NCBI GenBank assembly: GCA_964464175.1
Contig: CAYXFD010000011.1
Location: 27,764 to 91,763 of the forward strand
Direction: 5' to 3'
Source: CAYXFD01 sp964464175
Lineage (GTDB): Bacteria; Cloacimonadota; Cloacimonadia; Cloacimonadales; JAJBBL01
Length of the DNA: 64,000 nucleotides
Under the pieces are notes generated by a model. It was not told the origin of the DNA, did no database searches, and saw nothing but the letters and a program-made list of their open reading frames with translations. This document shows positions 52,521 to 60,952 of the stretch, one piece after another (position 1 is the first letter of the stretch; each line of letters opens with the position of its first letter). Made by a program: the position numbers and the translations under genes.

Positions 52521-53136
52521 CAGGTTATTCATCATAGTGATCTTGCTCCAGATAAGCTGCGGGAATTTACGGGCTTTAGCTATCGACGAAGTTTACCGCT
52601 TGATGCAGAATAAATACCGGACAGTGGAGAACTATTCTGCGGACTTTACTCAGACTAATTACTGGCAGCTCCAGGATCTGGAAATGAGATCAGAGGGGAG
52701 TATATATATTGCCGGAGAGAAGATGGCTGTTATCTACCGGAAACCGGCCGGACAAAAACTGGTGATCGATGAAGCCCTTTACCTGATCGATGAAGCAGAA
52801 AAGACCGTTATCATAACCGGAATTGAACAGACCGGTGGCTTTTATCGCCCGACAGAGATCATAGATTATTATTGGGATCGTTCCGAGAAAGAGATCATAC
52901 CTTTGGAGGCAGAAGAGTACTTGATTATCTTGACTCCTGAAAATGATCCCTACACAGCGGAGATCGGGTTAAAGGTAAGTAAAAATGAATATCTGATTAC
53001 AGCTGTTACCTATATAGATCATGAACAGAATAGGGTCGAATTCTTGTTTTTCGATGAACAGATCAATAAAACCATTGATAAAAGTGTTTTCCTAATCCCT
53101 TCAGATCAAACCTACACGGTCATAGATAACCGATAA
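52501..53136 (+). CDS. lolA: LolA-like outer-membrane lipoprotein carrier protein
   Basis: LolA shuttles lipoproteins across the periplasm. The 211-residue precursor has a signal peptide (cleavage likely after LRALA) and the mature LolA fold: MQNKYRTVENYSADFTQTNYWQLQDLEMRSEGSIYIAGEKMAVIYRKPAGQKLVIDEALYLIDEAEKTVIITG. The convex beta-sheet pattern continues to VEFLFFDEQINK. The start lies inside ftsK, 12 bp after GGAG, so translation is coupled. Cys at position 20 could suggest a lipobox but its -3 residue is Gln, so a soluble form is preferred. Confidence 0.82.
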   Translation: MLMGLISRLFIIVILLQISCGNLRALAIDEVYRLMQNKYRTVENYSADFTQTNYWQLQDLEMRSEGSIYIAGEKMAVIYRKPAGQKLVIDEALYLIDEAEKTVIITGIEQTGGFYRPTEIIDYYWDRSEKEIIPLEAEEYLIILTPENDPYTAEIGLKVSKNEYLITAVTYIDHEQNRVEFLFFDEQINKTIDKSVFLIPSDQTYTVIDNR

Positions 53137-53206
53137 CAATACAGACTGAGATAAAAGTTAACGAAATGATTAGAGAATCAAATTATCATATTAAGTGGAG
53201 GAAGAG

Positions 53207-54262
53207 ATGATTGCTCTTATTATGGCAGGTGGTTCCGGAACAAGATTCTGGCCACTAAGCAGAGAGATAACACCGAAACAGTATTTACAGCTATTTGCAG
53301 AAAAGACGATGATTCAGAAAACAGTAGAAAGACTATTCCCAATAATCGGACCCGAAAGTATCTATATTGTTTCTACTGAATCACAAAGACCTTTGATTCA
53401 TGACAATATTCCCTCATTACCCGAGGGAAATCTTATTGTTGAGCCTGTCGGAAAGAATACAGCTCCCTGTATTGCTCTCAGTGCTGCTTACCTCAAAAGG
53501 TTGAATCGCGGTTCGGAATCTATGTTCATTCTCCCCTCAGACCATATTATCATCGAGGAGGAACTCTTTCAAAAAAGCATTAAAACTGCAATAAAAGCTG
53601 CAAATGAGGGAAATTTGGTTACTTTCGGCATTAAACCGGATTATCCGGCTACCGGTTACGGATATATCGAAGCCGGAAAAGAGACTGCAAAAGGGGTCCA
53701 AGAAATTACTAATTTCAAAGAAAAACCAGATTACAAAACAGCTAAATCATTTCTGAATGCCGGGAATTACTTCTGGAACAGCGGAATGTTCATGTGGAAC
53801 ATTGAGACAATTTTGGATAACTATAGAATCTATGCACCAGAGATCTACAACTCAATCAAAAAGATTGAGAAGATCTGGGACAAAGAGGGCTTGGATGCTG
53901 ATATCAGCAGAGAATACAAAGCAATGCCCAAGGTGCCTGTCGATATTGCTATAATGGAACGAGCGGAAAAGAGAGTCGTTATCCCTGTGGACTACCATTG
54001 GAGCGATGTCGGAAGCTGGAGGGCAGTAGCCGAACTATCGGAAAAAGACGAATTTGAAAATACAATAAAAAGCCGCAATGTTACTATCGATAGCAATGGG
54101 AACTATATACACACCAATAAACTTGTGGCTGTTATTGATACCGATAACCTGATAGTGATCGATACTCCTGATGCTCTGTTAATAACCCGTAAAGAGAGTG
54201 CTGAACGGGTTAAAGACATAGTAACAGCCATAAAAGAAAAGGGATGGGATGAGTATCTTTGA
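53207..54262 (+). CDS. manC: Mannose-1-phosphate guanylyltransferase
   Basis: The start is ATG 53207, 5 nt after GGAGG; the frame opens 12 nt earlier. The 351-residue enzyme makes GDP-mannose from mannose-1-phosphate and GTP. Motifs are ALIMAGGSGTRFWPLSRE (nucleotide loop), PKQYLQLF, FILPSDHII, FKEKPDY and NSGMFMWNIETIL, with VDYHWSDVGSWRAV near the end. The isomerase domain of fused ManC/ManA proteins is absent. GDP-mannose would feed the glycosyltransferases and LPS of the envelope. Confidence 0.95.
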   Translation: MIALIMAGGSGTRFWPLSREITPKQYLQLFAEKTMIQKTVERLFPIIGPESIYIVSTESQRPLIHDNIPSLPEGNLIVEPVGKNTAPCIALSAAYLKRLNRGSESMFILPSDHIIIEEELFQKSIKTAIKAANEGNLVTFGIKPDYPATGYGYIEAGKETAKGVQEITNFKEKPDYKTAKSFLNAGNYFWNSGMFMWNIETILDNYRIYAPEIYNSIKKIEKIWDKEGLDADISREYKAMPKVPVDIAIMERAEKRVVIPVDYHWSDVGSWRAVAELSEKDEFENTIKSRNVTIDSNGNYIHTNKLVAVIDTDNLIVIDTPDALLITRKESAERVKDIVTAIKEKGWDEYL

Positions 54263-54285
54263 GCAGGACAGAAAACAAATAGTTG

Positions 54286-54485
54286 TTGACAAATCAACCG
54301 TCAAAGAGTTCTTTGATAGTCGAGGATATAATAGATGAAAGTAAAAGGTGAAAAGGAATTTACTAATCAAAAAATAAATGATAGAAATAGTTTTAGAGGC
54401 ATTTGTTTCACGGCAAATGCCTTTTTTGTGTCAAAATTTCAATGCAAAATCATTACCGCCCATATTTCGGGCAGGAGAAATCGTA
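54286..54485 (+). promoter_or_regulatory. Leader region of nadC
   Basis: TTGACA at 54286-54291 lies 200 nt before nadC and upstream of the terminator at 54397-54427. A TATAAT at 54327-54332 has no good -35 at the usual spacing. Any promoter here must either read through the terminator or belong to an attenuated transcript. Confidence 0.3.
54397..54427 (+). terminator. Intrinsic terminator (possible attenuator before nadC)
   Basis: AGGCATTTG (54397-54405) pairs perfectly with CAAATGCCT (54414-54422) around an 8-nt loop, followed directly by a run of T residues to 54427. It lies 135 nt after manC and 59 nt before nadC. Confidence 0.85.
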
Positions 54486-55304
54486 ATGATAATTGATCGG
54501 TTGCTTGAAAAAGCTCTCCAGGAAGATATAGGCACAGGTGATGTTACCAGCGGTTATCTCAATCTGGAGAATTCCAGATCGGAAGCGTATCTGTTAGCCA
54601 AAGAGAAAGGCATCCTGGCCGGATTGGATATAGCAGTCAGTGTCTTTCGCAAACTTGACCCCAATCTCAACTGGATTTCCTACAAAAAGGATGGAGACCC
54701 TCTCCGGAAAGGTGACGAGATAATAAAACTTAACGGTATGACCAATGCTATCTTAAACGGTGAGCGGGTAGCCTTGAATTTTCTTCAAAGGATGAGTGGT
54801 ATTGCTACCATGACCGGAAAAATGGTCGAGATCATCTCCCCTTACCAGGCTAAGCTTCTTGATACCCGGAAAACGACACCTCTGCACAGAGAATTGGAAA
54901 AATATGCGGTGAGGATTGGTGGAGGATATAACCATCGGTTTGGGTTATACGACATGATCATGATCAAGGATAATCATATTCAGGCAGCCGGTTCTATCAC
55001 TGCCGCTGTTCAGATGGTTAGAAAAAACAATGTTAATTATAAGATCGAAGTAGAAGTGAAAAACCTCAGGGAACTGCGGGAAGCGGTTAAATGCAGGGTC
55101 GACAGAATTATGCTCGACAATATGTCTCTAAAAAGAATAACCAAAGCTGTAAACATGTACGGAGACCAGGTCGAATTAGAGGTTTCGGGCGGTATTAATC
55201 TGGATAACATCAGACAATATGCAGAGACGGGGGTACATTTTATCTCTGTCGGTTCTCTGACTCATTCTTTTAAAGCCTTAGATATCAGTTTGTTATTCAG
55301 ATAG
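54486..55304 (+). CDS. nadC: Nicotinate-nucleotide pyrophosphorylase (carboxylating)
   Basis: The start is ATG 54486, behind AGGAG. The upstream frame to 54378 contains the terminator and is unlikely to be translated. The 272-residue enzyme converts quinolinate and PRPP to nicotinate mononucleotide in NAD synthesis. Motifs include LQEDIGTGDVTSGYL, NGERVALNFLQRMSGIATMT, LLDTRKTTPLHRELEKYAVRIGGGYNHRFGLYDMIMIKDNH and the C-terminal LEVSGGINLDNIRQYAETGVHFISVGSLTHS. nadA and nadB are not in the window. Confidence 0.95.
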   Translation: MIIDRLLEKALQEDIGTGDVTSGYLNLENSRSEAYLLAKEKGILAGLDIAVSVFRKLDPNLNWISYKKDGDPLRKGDEIIKLNGMTNAILNGERVALNFLQRMSGIATMTGKMVEIISPYQAKLLDTRKTTPLHRELEKYAVRIGGGYNHRFGLYDMIMIKDNHIQAAGSITAAVQMVRKNNVNYKIEVEVKNLRELREAVKCRVDRIMLDNMSLKRITKAVNMYGDQVELEVSGGINLDNIRQYAETGVHFISVGSLTHSFKALDISLLFR

Positions 55305-55370
55305 TGAATTATAATAGAAGCTATGGGCTCAGTGATAGTCAAAGCGAGGAAAACAGGGAGTAATTGAAAA

Positions 55371-56096
55371 ATGGTTAAGGTACTCATCTCATTGATCCGT
55401 ATGCAGCGTTTCGATGATATCATCGGAGAAAAAGAGGTATTAAAGAAAAGATTGCCCATGCAATTGGAAGAGCTGGAGAAGAATGTTAATTCGGCAAAGA
55501 AGAGTTTTGAAGACACCAAAAAAGATCTGAACAACAACCTGATGAATCGCGATAAGCTTGAGCTGGAACAGGAAACCAATAATGAACAGATAGCAAAATA
55601 TGAAAACCAGCTTAATCTGATAAAAACCAACAAAGAATACAAAGCACTCAATAACGAAATTGACGGCTTGAAGCAAAAGAATTCCGAGATAGATGATCAG
55701 ATCCTCGAGATAATTGAAGAAGAAGAGCAGCTAAGAGAGCTGCTGCAGCAAAAGAAAGAACAACTGGAAGCGGCAGAGGCGGAACTCAATGAGAAAGAGG
55801 ATCTTTTGCGGAAGCGGATTATCAGTGTTGATAAAGAGATCGAACAAACAAGAGCCAAACGAAATGAGATAGCTAAAACTCTGCCCACAAACATTGTTGC
55901 CCGTTACGGTTCTCTTATCAAAAATAAAAACCGTAAAGCGGTTGTTTTTGTAAACACCAGCAGTGGCTGCGGGGGCTGTGGTTTCAGTATCAGACCCCAA
56001 TTACTAATCGATATCAACCGCAAAGACATGATCGTCAGCTGTGAAAGCTGCGGCAGAATGATAGTTAATAAAGAACTTGACGAGACGGAAGAATAA
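55371..56096 (+). CDS. Coiled-coil C4 zinc-ribbon protein (zf-RING_7, CT398-like)
   Basis: This 241-residue protein starts with a long antiparallel coiled coil (residues about 8-175) rich in Glu, Lys and Leu. A C4 zinc ribbon follows: SSGCGGCGFSIRPQLLIDINRKDMIVSCESCGRMI, with CxxC pairs 30 residues apart. The pattern matches the CT398/Rv2229c-type family found in most bacterial phyla. CT398 has been linked to sigma-54 and to the type III secretion system, but the general role is unclear; nucleic-acid binding has been proposed. It lies 17 bp upstream of rnpB. Confidence 0.88.
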   Translation: MVKVLISLIRMQRFDDIIGEKEVLKKRLPMQLEELEKNVNSAKKSFEDTKKDLNNNLMNRDKLELEQETNNEQIAKYENQLNLIKTNKEYKALNNEIDGLKQKNSEIDDQILEIIEEEEQLRELLQQKKEQLEAAEAELNEKEDLLRKRIISVDKEIEQTRAKRNEIAKTLPTNIVARYGSLIKNKNRKAVVFVNTSSGCGGCGFSIRPQLLIDINRKDMIVSCESCGRMIVNKELDETEE

Positions 56097-56112
56097 CGGT
56101 ATTTTATTTTAG

Positions 56113-56563
56113 CGGATGCCAAGAGGAAAAAATGTCTGCTTCCCTGTTACAGGGGAGAGGAAAGTCCGGGCACCAGAGGGCAGGATACTTCCTAACGGGA
56201 AGCTCCGGTAACGGAGAGCCAGCTCCACAGAAACAAACCGCCCAGCACCTGTTTTGCGGTTAGCCGGCTAACCGCAAAACAGGTGCTGAGTAAGGGTGAA
56301 ATGGTAGTGTAAGAGACTACCGGATATATTGGTGACAATATATGACGGGAAAGCCTTATCCGGTGCAATGCTAAATAGGGGAACAGTGCTTCGTGCCATA
56401 TACCTGCCCGGTATATCTTGTTCCCGGGTAAGCAGCTAAAACCGGTTCGGCAGAAGCCGAATCTCGCTGAGAGGGAATAGCAATATCCGGTTCAGATAGA
56501 TAGACATTGTTTTGTTTGTTAGGCAAAATACAGAACCCGGCTTAATTTCCTCTTCGGCATCTG
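56113..56563 (+). ncRNA. rnpB: RNase P RNA, class A
   Basis: This is the catalytic RNA that trims tRNA 5' leaders. The universal GAGGAAAGTCCGGGC (56156-56170) and the ACAGAAACAAACCGCC segment (56227-56242) are conserved, as is GTAAGGGTGAAATGG after P12. The P1 helix pairs GGATGCCAAGAGGAAA (near 56114) with TTTCCTCTTCGGCATCT at the 3' end, so ends are good to within a few nt. The length of about 450 nt is somewhat long, partly because P12 is a 46-nt perfect palindrome. It is followed 75 nt later by an initiator tRNA. Confidence 0.95.
56243..56288. repeat. 46-nt perfect palindrome forming P12 of rnpB
   Basis: The two 23-nt arms (56243-56265 and 56266-56288) are exact inverse complements with no spacer; the left arm starts CAGCACCTGTTTTGCGG. 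In RNA it forms a long P12 hairpin with a small terminal loop, replacing the usual short irregular P12. Confidence 0.9.
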
Positions 56564-56638
56564 TTTATTTAAATAAGAACAGTAACAATTGTTCTAACAG
56601 ACCGTTCCTGTTATTATAGACGGACATTTATCTTTTGT

Positions 56639-56715
<77 letters not shown>

Positions 56716-57057
56716 TTTCTCTCTTCTCCATACGGTGGAGAAACGGTTAACATACGGGAGAGATACGGGAGAGACCGTAGTCAACTCGAGCTGACTACGG
56801 ACTCTCCCGTTTCTCTCCCGTTTCTATCTCATACCTCTCCCGTATGTTGACTAAGGGGTGACTCATTCATGTTATTTTAATGCAGATTACTTTTTGAGGC
56901 AGAAGATTCACTGAAGAGAATTTGAGTGAAGAGTGAAAGAATCATCTTACAGATGAATAAGGAACTCCATAGATCCCGGAAGCTTGATTATCAATTTCAT
57001 TGACAAAACTTACAGGAAAAGTTACTTTTAAGTGATTAAGAAAAAAGGATGGAGAAG
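56716..57057. other. Intergenic region with hairpins, upstream of ssnA
   Basis: Directly after the tRNA a hairpin TTCTCC (56724-56729) with GGAGAA (56737-56742) occurs. Then comes the iterated hairpin at 56746-56851. The rest is AT-rich without an ORF. TTGACA at 57000-57005 lies 58 nt before the preferred ssnA start and is its likely promoter box. Confidence 0.5.
56746..56851. repeat. 106-nt iterated hairpin with 11-nt repeat units
   Basis: GTTAACATACGGGAGAG (56746-56762) is inverted at 56835-56851 with one wobble. The inner arm CCGTAGTCA (56775-56783) pairs with TGACTACGG (56792-56800) around an 8-nt loop holding CTCGAG. Between, the left arm has one 11-nt unit ATACGGGAGAG (56763-56773). 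The right arm has three contiguous 11-nt units: CTCTCCCGTTT (56802-56812), CTCTCCCGTTT (56813-56823) and CTATCTCATAC (56824-56834). Unequal unit numbers would loop out of the duplex. Confidence 0.85.
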
Positions 57058-58386
57058 ATGAATCAACTGCTGCTTTGTAATGGAATGATATTGACCTGGG
57101 ATACAGAAAAACCGCTCATAGAGAAGGGGTGTATCCTCATGGAAGATGGTAAAATAGCCAGGGTTGGAGAGCTGCCGGAATTCAGTGCTTACGAGGGAGA
57201 AAGACTTGATTTGTCCGGGAAGCTTATCATGCCGGGTCTGATCAATGGTCATCATCATTTTTACAGTACCCTTGTTAAGGGGCTGACCAAAGCCGAGCCG
57301 GCAAAGAATTTTAATGAAGTTCTGGAAAAACTCTGGTGGCGGCTTGATAAAAAACTACTTACTGAAGATATATATTACAGCACTGTTCTTTCGGCAATAG
57401 AGGCGATCAAACATGGAACCACGACAATAATAGATCACCATGCCTCTCCCGGAGCAGTTTCCGGATCACTGGAGACGATTGCCCGGGCTGTGGAAGAATG
57501 CGGGATCAGAGCTTGTCTCTGTTACGAAGTTTCTGACCGTGACGGAGAGGGTGTTGCGGCAGAAGGGATCAGGGAAAATCTGAATTGGTTAGAGAGAGTG
57601 TCCCGGGAGAAGAACGATTATCTAAAAGGTCTTTTCGGGATGCATGCTGCCTTTACTCTTAAAGACGAAACTCTGCAAACAATTGCTGAGAAGGGTAATG
57701 CCCTGAATTGCGGATATCATCTCCATGTTGCCGAAGCTGTCTCAGATGAAGAGTACAGCATAAAACATTTTAATAAGCGGGTAGTGGAGAGATTAGACTC
57801 CTTCGGACTGCTGAACAACAGATCGATAGCAGCACATTGTGTTCATATCGATGAGGCGGAAATGGAGTTGTTAGCTGAGCGGAAAGTGGCGGTTATTCAC
57901 AATCCGCAATCGAACCTGAACAATGCAGTGGGGATTGCCGATATCTGCAAGATGGCAGAGAAGGGAGTATTAATCGGTTTAGGAACAGATGCCATGACGA
58001 ACAATATGTTGGAAGAGGTAAGGGTGGCTCTCTGGGCACAGCATTGGAGACAAAAAGACCCCTCTTGCGGGTTTGCTGAGATAACCTCTGCCCTGGCAGA
58101 AGGTAATCCGGAGATTGCCAACCGTTATTGGGGAGATAAGCTCGGTAAGATAAAGGAGGGGTATAAAGCAGATATCATTGCTCTCGATTATTATCCACCG
58201 ACACCTTTGACAGCGGAGAACTGGTTAGGGCATCTGATCTTCGGTGTTTCCCAGGCAAGGGTAGATACGACCATCGTTAATGGAAGGATATTGATGTGGA
58301 ATCAGCAGCTCTGTCTTGATTTAGCGGAAGAGGAAATAACCCGAAAAGCGAGAGAAGCTGCCGGCAGTTTATGGGAGAGGTTTTAG
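57058..58386 (+). CDS. ssnA: SsnA-family aminohydrolase
   Basis: Start ATG 57058 is preferred over ATG 57049 because AAAAGG directly abuts the latter. The 442-residue protein is a metal-dependent amidohydrolase of the ATZ/TRZ type. The first metal site is PGLINGHHHFYSTLVKGL, further ligands are in YHLHVAE and AAHCVHIDEAE, and the last Asp is in GLGTDAMTNNM. Local segments IDHHASPGAVSGSLE match SsnA, associated in E. coli and clostridia with selenium-dependent purine or hydantoin metabolism. Deamination of an N-heterocycle is likely; the substrate is unproven. It heads a four-gene cluster. Confidence 0.9.
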   Translation: MNQLLLCNGMILTWDTEKPLIEKGCILMEDGKIARVGELPEFSAYEGERLDLSGKLIMPGLINGHHHFYSTLVKGLTKAEPAKNFNEVLEKLWWRLDKKLLTEDIYYSTVLSAIEAIKHGTTTIIDHHASPGAVSGSLETIARAVEECGIRACLCYEVSDRDGEGVAAEGIRENLNWLERVSREKNDYLKGLFGMHAAFTLKDETLQTIAEKGNALNCGYHLHVAEAVSDEEYSIKHFNKRVVERLDSFGLLNNRSIAAHCVHIDEAEMELLAERKVAVIHNPQSNLNNAVGIADICKMAEKGVLIGLGTDAMTNNMLEEVRVALWAQHWRQKDPSCGFAEITSALAEGNPEIANRYWGDKLGKIKEGYKADIIALDYYPPTPLTAENWLGHLIFGVSQARVDTTIVNGRILMWNQQLCLDLAEEEITRKAREAAGSLWERF

Positions 58387-58458
58387 GGTAGTTGATTCTG
58401 TGTTGCTTCCGGTCATTGAAGATAGAGATATTAAATAAGAATAGATAGAGAGGTGATT

Positions 58459-59652
58459 ATGTACAGAGAGATCAGGGAAAAAGCCAGAGCTTACGAAGCG
58501 GATACTGTCGGGTATCTTGCTGACATGATTAGTATCCCGGCTTATTCAACCAAAGAGGCTGAGGTAGCAGCCTATCTCAAACAGGTAATGGAAGCACTGG
58601 CTTTTGATGAGGTACGAATTGACGGATTGGGTAATGTGATCGGCAGGATTGGTAACGGTCCCCGGGCAATGGCTTTTGATGCTCATATCGATACAGTTTA
58701 TCCCGGTGATCTTGATCTTTGGCTGACTGACCCATTGAAACCGGTTGTGAAAGATGGCATGATCTACGGAAGGGGTAGTGTTGACCAACAGAGCGGAATG
58801 GCGTCAATGCTAACCGCCGGCAGGATCATCAAAGATTTGGGGTTAAACCAGAAGTTCAGCATTTATTTCACAGGTACCGTAATGGAAGAGGATTGTGACG
58901 GTTTGTGCTGGCAGTATTTGATCAAAGAGGAGAAACTGAAGCCGGAGCTGGTGGTGATCACCGAGCCGACAAATCTTAACATCTACCGTGGACACAGGGG
59001 GCGGATGGAGATAATGATCAGAATCAAGGGAGTATCCTGCCACGGCTCGGCACCGGAGAGGGGTGACAATGCTATTTATAAGATCAGCCGCATTGCTCTG
59101 GAGATAGAGAAACTGCATGAGAGATTGAGAAGTGATCCTTTTTTAGGGAAAGGGAGTGTCACGGTAACCCAGGTTTTCTTCACCTCTCCCTCACAGTGTG
59201 CTGTGCCCGATTCAGCGAGTATTCAGCTGGACAGAAGGCTTACCTGGGGAGAAACGAAAGAGACTGCTCTGGCTGAAATAACCGAAGCCTGCCGTTTAGC
59301 AGGATATCCCGAGGCAGTAATAGAAGTCCTGATCTATGATGAAGCAGCCTATACAGGGATAACCTATCCGACAGAGAAGTATTATCCGGCTTGGGTGACT
59401 CCTCCCGACTCTCCCTGGTTAGAGAAGGGAGTCGAGAGTTACAAAAAAACACTGGGTCGTGATCCGTTAGTTGATAAATGGACTTTCAGCACTAATGGAG
59501 TGGCGATTTCCGGAATGTTCGGAATACCTTGTATTGGTCTTGGTCCCGGCAATGAGATCTATGCCCATGCAGCGAATGAAGCTTGTCCCATCGAGCATTT
59601 GAATGAAGCAGCTGCTTTTTATGCCGGTTTGGTTTACCGGCTGAACAATTGA
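58459..59652 (+). CDS. ygeY: YgeY-type M20 peptidase-family hydrolase
   Basis: The start is ATG 58459 after AGAGAGGTG; the GTG 6 nt upstream is inside the SD. The 397-residue enzyme is an M20 zinc hydrolase. The metal and catalytic residues are in AFDAHIDTVYPGD, MIYGRGSVDQQSGMASML, TGTVMEEDCDG (the catalytic EE) and VVITEPTNL; the C-terminal His is in NEIYAHAANE. The dimerisation lid starts at GHRGRMEIMIRIKGVSCHGSAPERG. The YgeY subfamily belongs to selenium-linked purine/hydantoin operons. It probably hydrolyses an N-carbamoyl or ureido amino acid. It lies 72 nt after ssnA. Confidence 0.92.
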   Translation: MYREIREKARAYEADTVGYLADMISIPAYSTKEAEVAAYLKQVMEALAFDEVRIDGLGNVIGRIGNGPRAMAFDAHIDTVYPGDLDLWLTDPLKPVVKDGMIYGRGSVDQQSGMASMLTAGRIIKDLGLNQKFSIYFTGTVMEEDCDGLCWQYLIKEEKLKPELVVITEPTNLNIYRGHRGRMEIMIRIKGVSCHGSAPERGDNAIYKISRIALEIEKLHERLRSDPFLGKGSVTVTQVFFTSPSQCAVPDSASIQLDRRLTWGETKETALAEITEACRLAGYPEAVIEVLIYDEAAYTGITYPTEKYYPAWVTPPDSPWLEKGVESYKKTLGRDPLVDKWTFSTNGVAISGMFGIPCIGLGPGNEIYAHAANEACPIEHLNEAAAFYAGLVYRLNN

Positions 59653-59710
59653 ATCTCGATAATCAAGCTGCAACATTAATGTTAGCCTAATAAGAGAAGG
59701 AAAAGAAACA

Positions 59711-60868
59711 ATGTACTTCAAAGGTTATCGCTGCACTCTCTGCCGGAAGGAGTATGAAAGAGATGAGGTACAATACCTGTGTCCTGCCTGTGGCAAAGAC
59801 TACAAAGCAGGTTACCCCTTATCCGGAGTATTGGAAGTAATCTATGATTACCGGAAAATAGCGGAAGAGTGGAAGAAGAAACCCTGTCTTGATCTCTTTT
59901 CCCCGGTGGAGCGGAGATATTATCCTGAAATTCCGGTCGGTAATACCCCCTTTTACCGTTCTGAAAGGTTATCGGGCTATTTACAAGGATCCGATATCTG
60001 GCTGAAGAACGATTCTTTGAATCCGAGCGGTTCTCTGAAAGACAGGGCTTCTCATCTAATGGTTGCCGAAGCTCTCAGATCCGGTTTTGACACCATTGTT
60101 ACGGCTTCAACAGGGAATGCTGCCAGTGCTTTAGCCGCCATGTCTGCTGCTCAGGGACTAAAAGCAGTTATCTTTGTACCAGCCTCTGCTCCTTCTGCCA
60201 AGATATCTCAGATTCGTATTCACAATGCTGAGCTTATTGAGGTTGCGGGGGATTATGATGATGCCTTTGCCCGTTCTCTGGAATATACCAAGAATCATGA
60301 AGGTTTAAACAGAAATACGGCGTATCATCCCTTTACGGTTGAAGGGAAGAAGAGTGCCGGTCTGGAGATCTTTTTACAAAACAGGATGCGGATTCCTGAT
60401 TGGATAGTGATTCCGGTCGGGGATGGAGTAATTTTTACCGGGATATTCAAAGCCTTTAAAGATCTCTACAGGGCTGAGCTGATAGACAGGATACCGAAGC
60501 TGCTTGCCGTTCAGGCAGAGAGTTCTGCTGCAATTATTGATTATTACCGCAACGGTAAATACAGGAATGCTCCGGCACCGAAGACGATTGCCGATTCCAT
60601 ATCGGTGAAAGCACCGAGTAATGCTTATTGGGCTTGTGAATGTCTGAAGCAGAGTAAAGGGGGGGGGGTTAAGGTAAGTGACCAAGAGATAAGAGAAGGG
60701 CAGAGAGCTTTAGCAAGATTAACCGGAGTTTTTGCCGAACCGGCAGCAGCAGCAGTTATGGCAGGAGTAGAAAAAAGTATTGCCGGGGGGCTTATCAAAA
60801 CTACTGATCAGACAGTTCTCCTGATAACCGGTCACGGTTTGAAAGATATTAGGAGTTTAGAGAGATGA
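59711..60868 (+). CDS. Threonine synthase-like PLP-dependent enzyme
   Basis: The 385-residue protein is a fold-II PLP enzyme. An N-terminal rubredoxin-like zinc site has CTLCRKEY and CPACGKDY. The PLP lysine is K110 in NPSGSLKDRASHLM; the phosphate loop is ASTGNAASALAAM, and VQAESSAAI and LLITGHG close the active site. The family includes threonine synthase, cysteate synthase and 2,3-diaminopropionate ammonia-lyase-like enzymes. Its position between ygeY and the hydantoinase suggests it deaminates an amino-acid product instead of making threonine. Ten consecutive G residues (60659-60668) encode Gly317-Gly319. Confidence 0.85.
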   Translation: MYFKGYRCTLCRKEYERDEVQYLCPACGKDYKAGYPLSGVLEVIYDYRKIAEEWKKKPCLDLFSPVERRYYPEIPVGNTPFYRSERLSGYLQGSDIWLKNDSLNPSGSLKDRASHLMVAEALRSGFDTIVTASTGNAASALAAMSAAQGLKAVIFVPASAPSAKISQIRIHNAELIEVAGDYDDAFARSLEYTKNHEGLNRNTAYHPFTVEGKKSAGLEIFLQNRMRIPDWIVIPVGDGVIFTGIFKAFKDLYRAELIDRIPKLLAVQAESSAAIIDYYRNGKYRNAPAPKTIADSISVKAPSNAYWACECLKQSKGGGVKVSDQEIREGQRALARLTGVFAEPAAAAVMAGVEKSIAGGLIKTTDQTVLLITGHGLKDIRSLER

Positions 60869-60952
60869 AGCAATAACCAGGAAAGGGTATCTTTGTCTGC
60901 TAAAAACAATAATCATCAGGAGCAAAAATATAATTGAGTTGAGGTAAATAAA

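Noticed and set aside
54405..54413. GTTTCACGG resembling a half parS site
   Set aside because: It is the loop of the terminator at 54397-54427 and lacks the second half-site.
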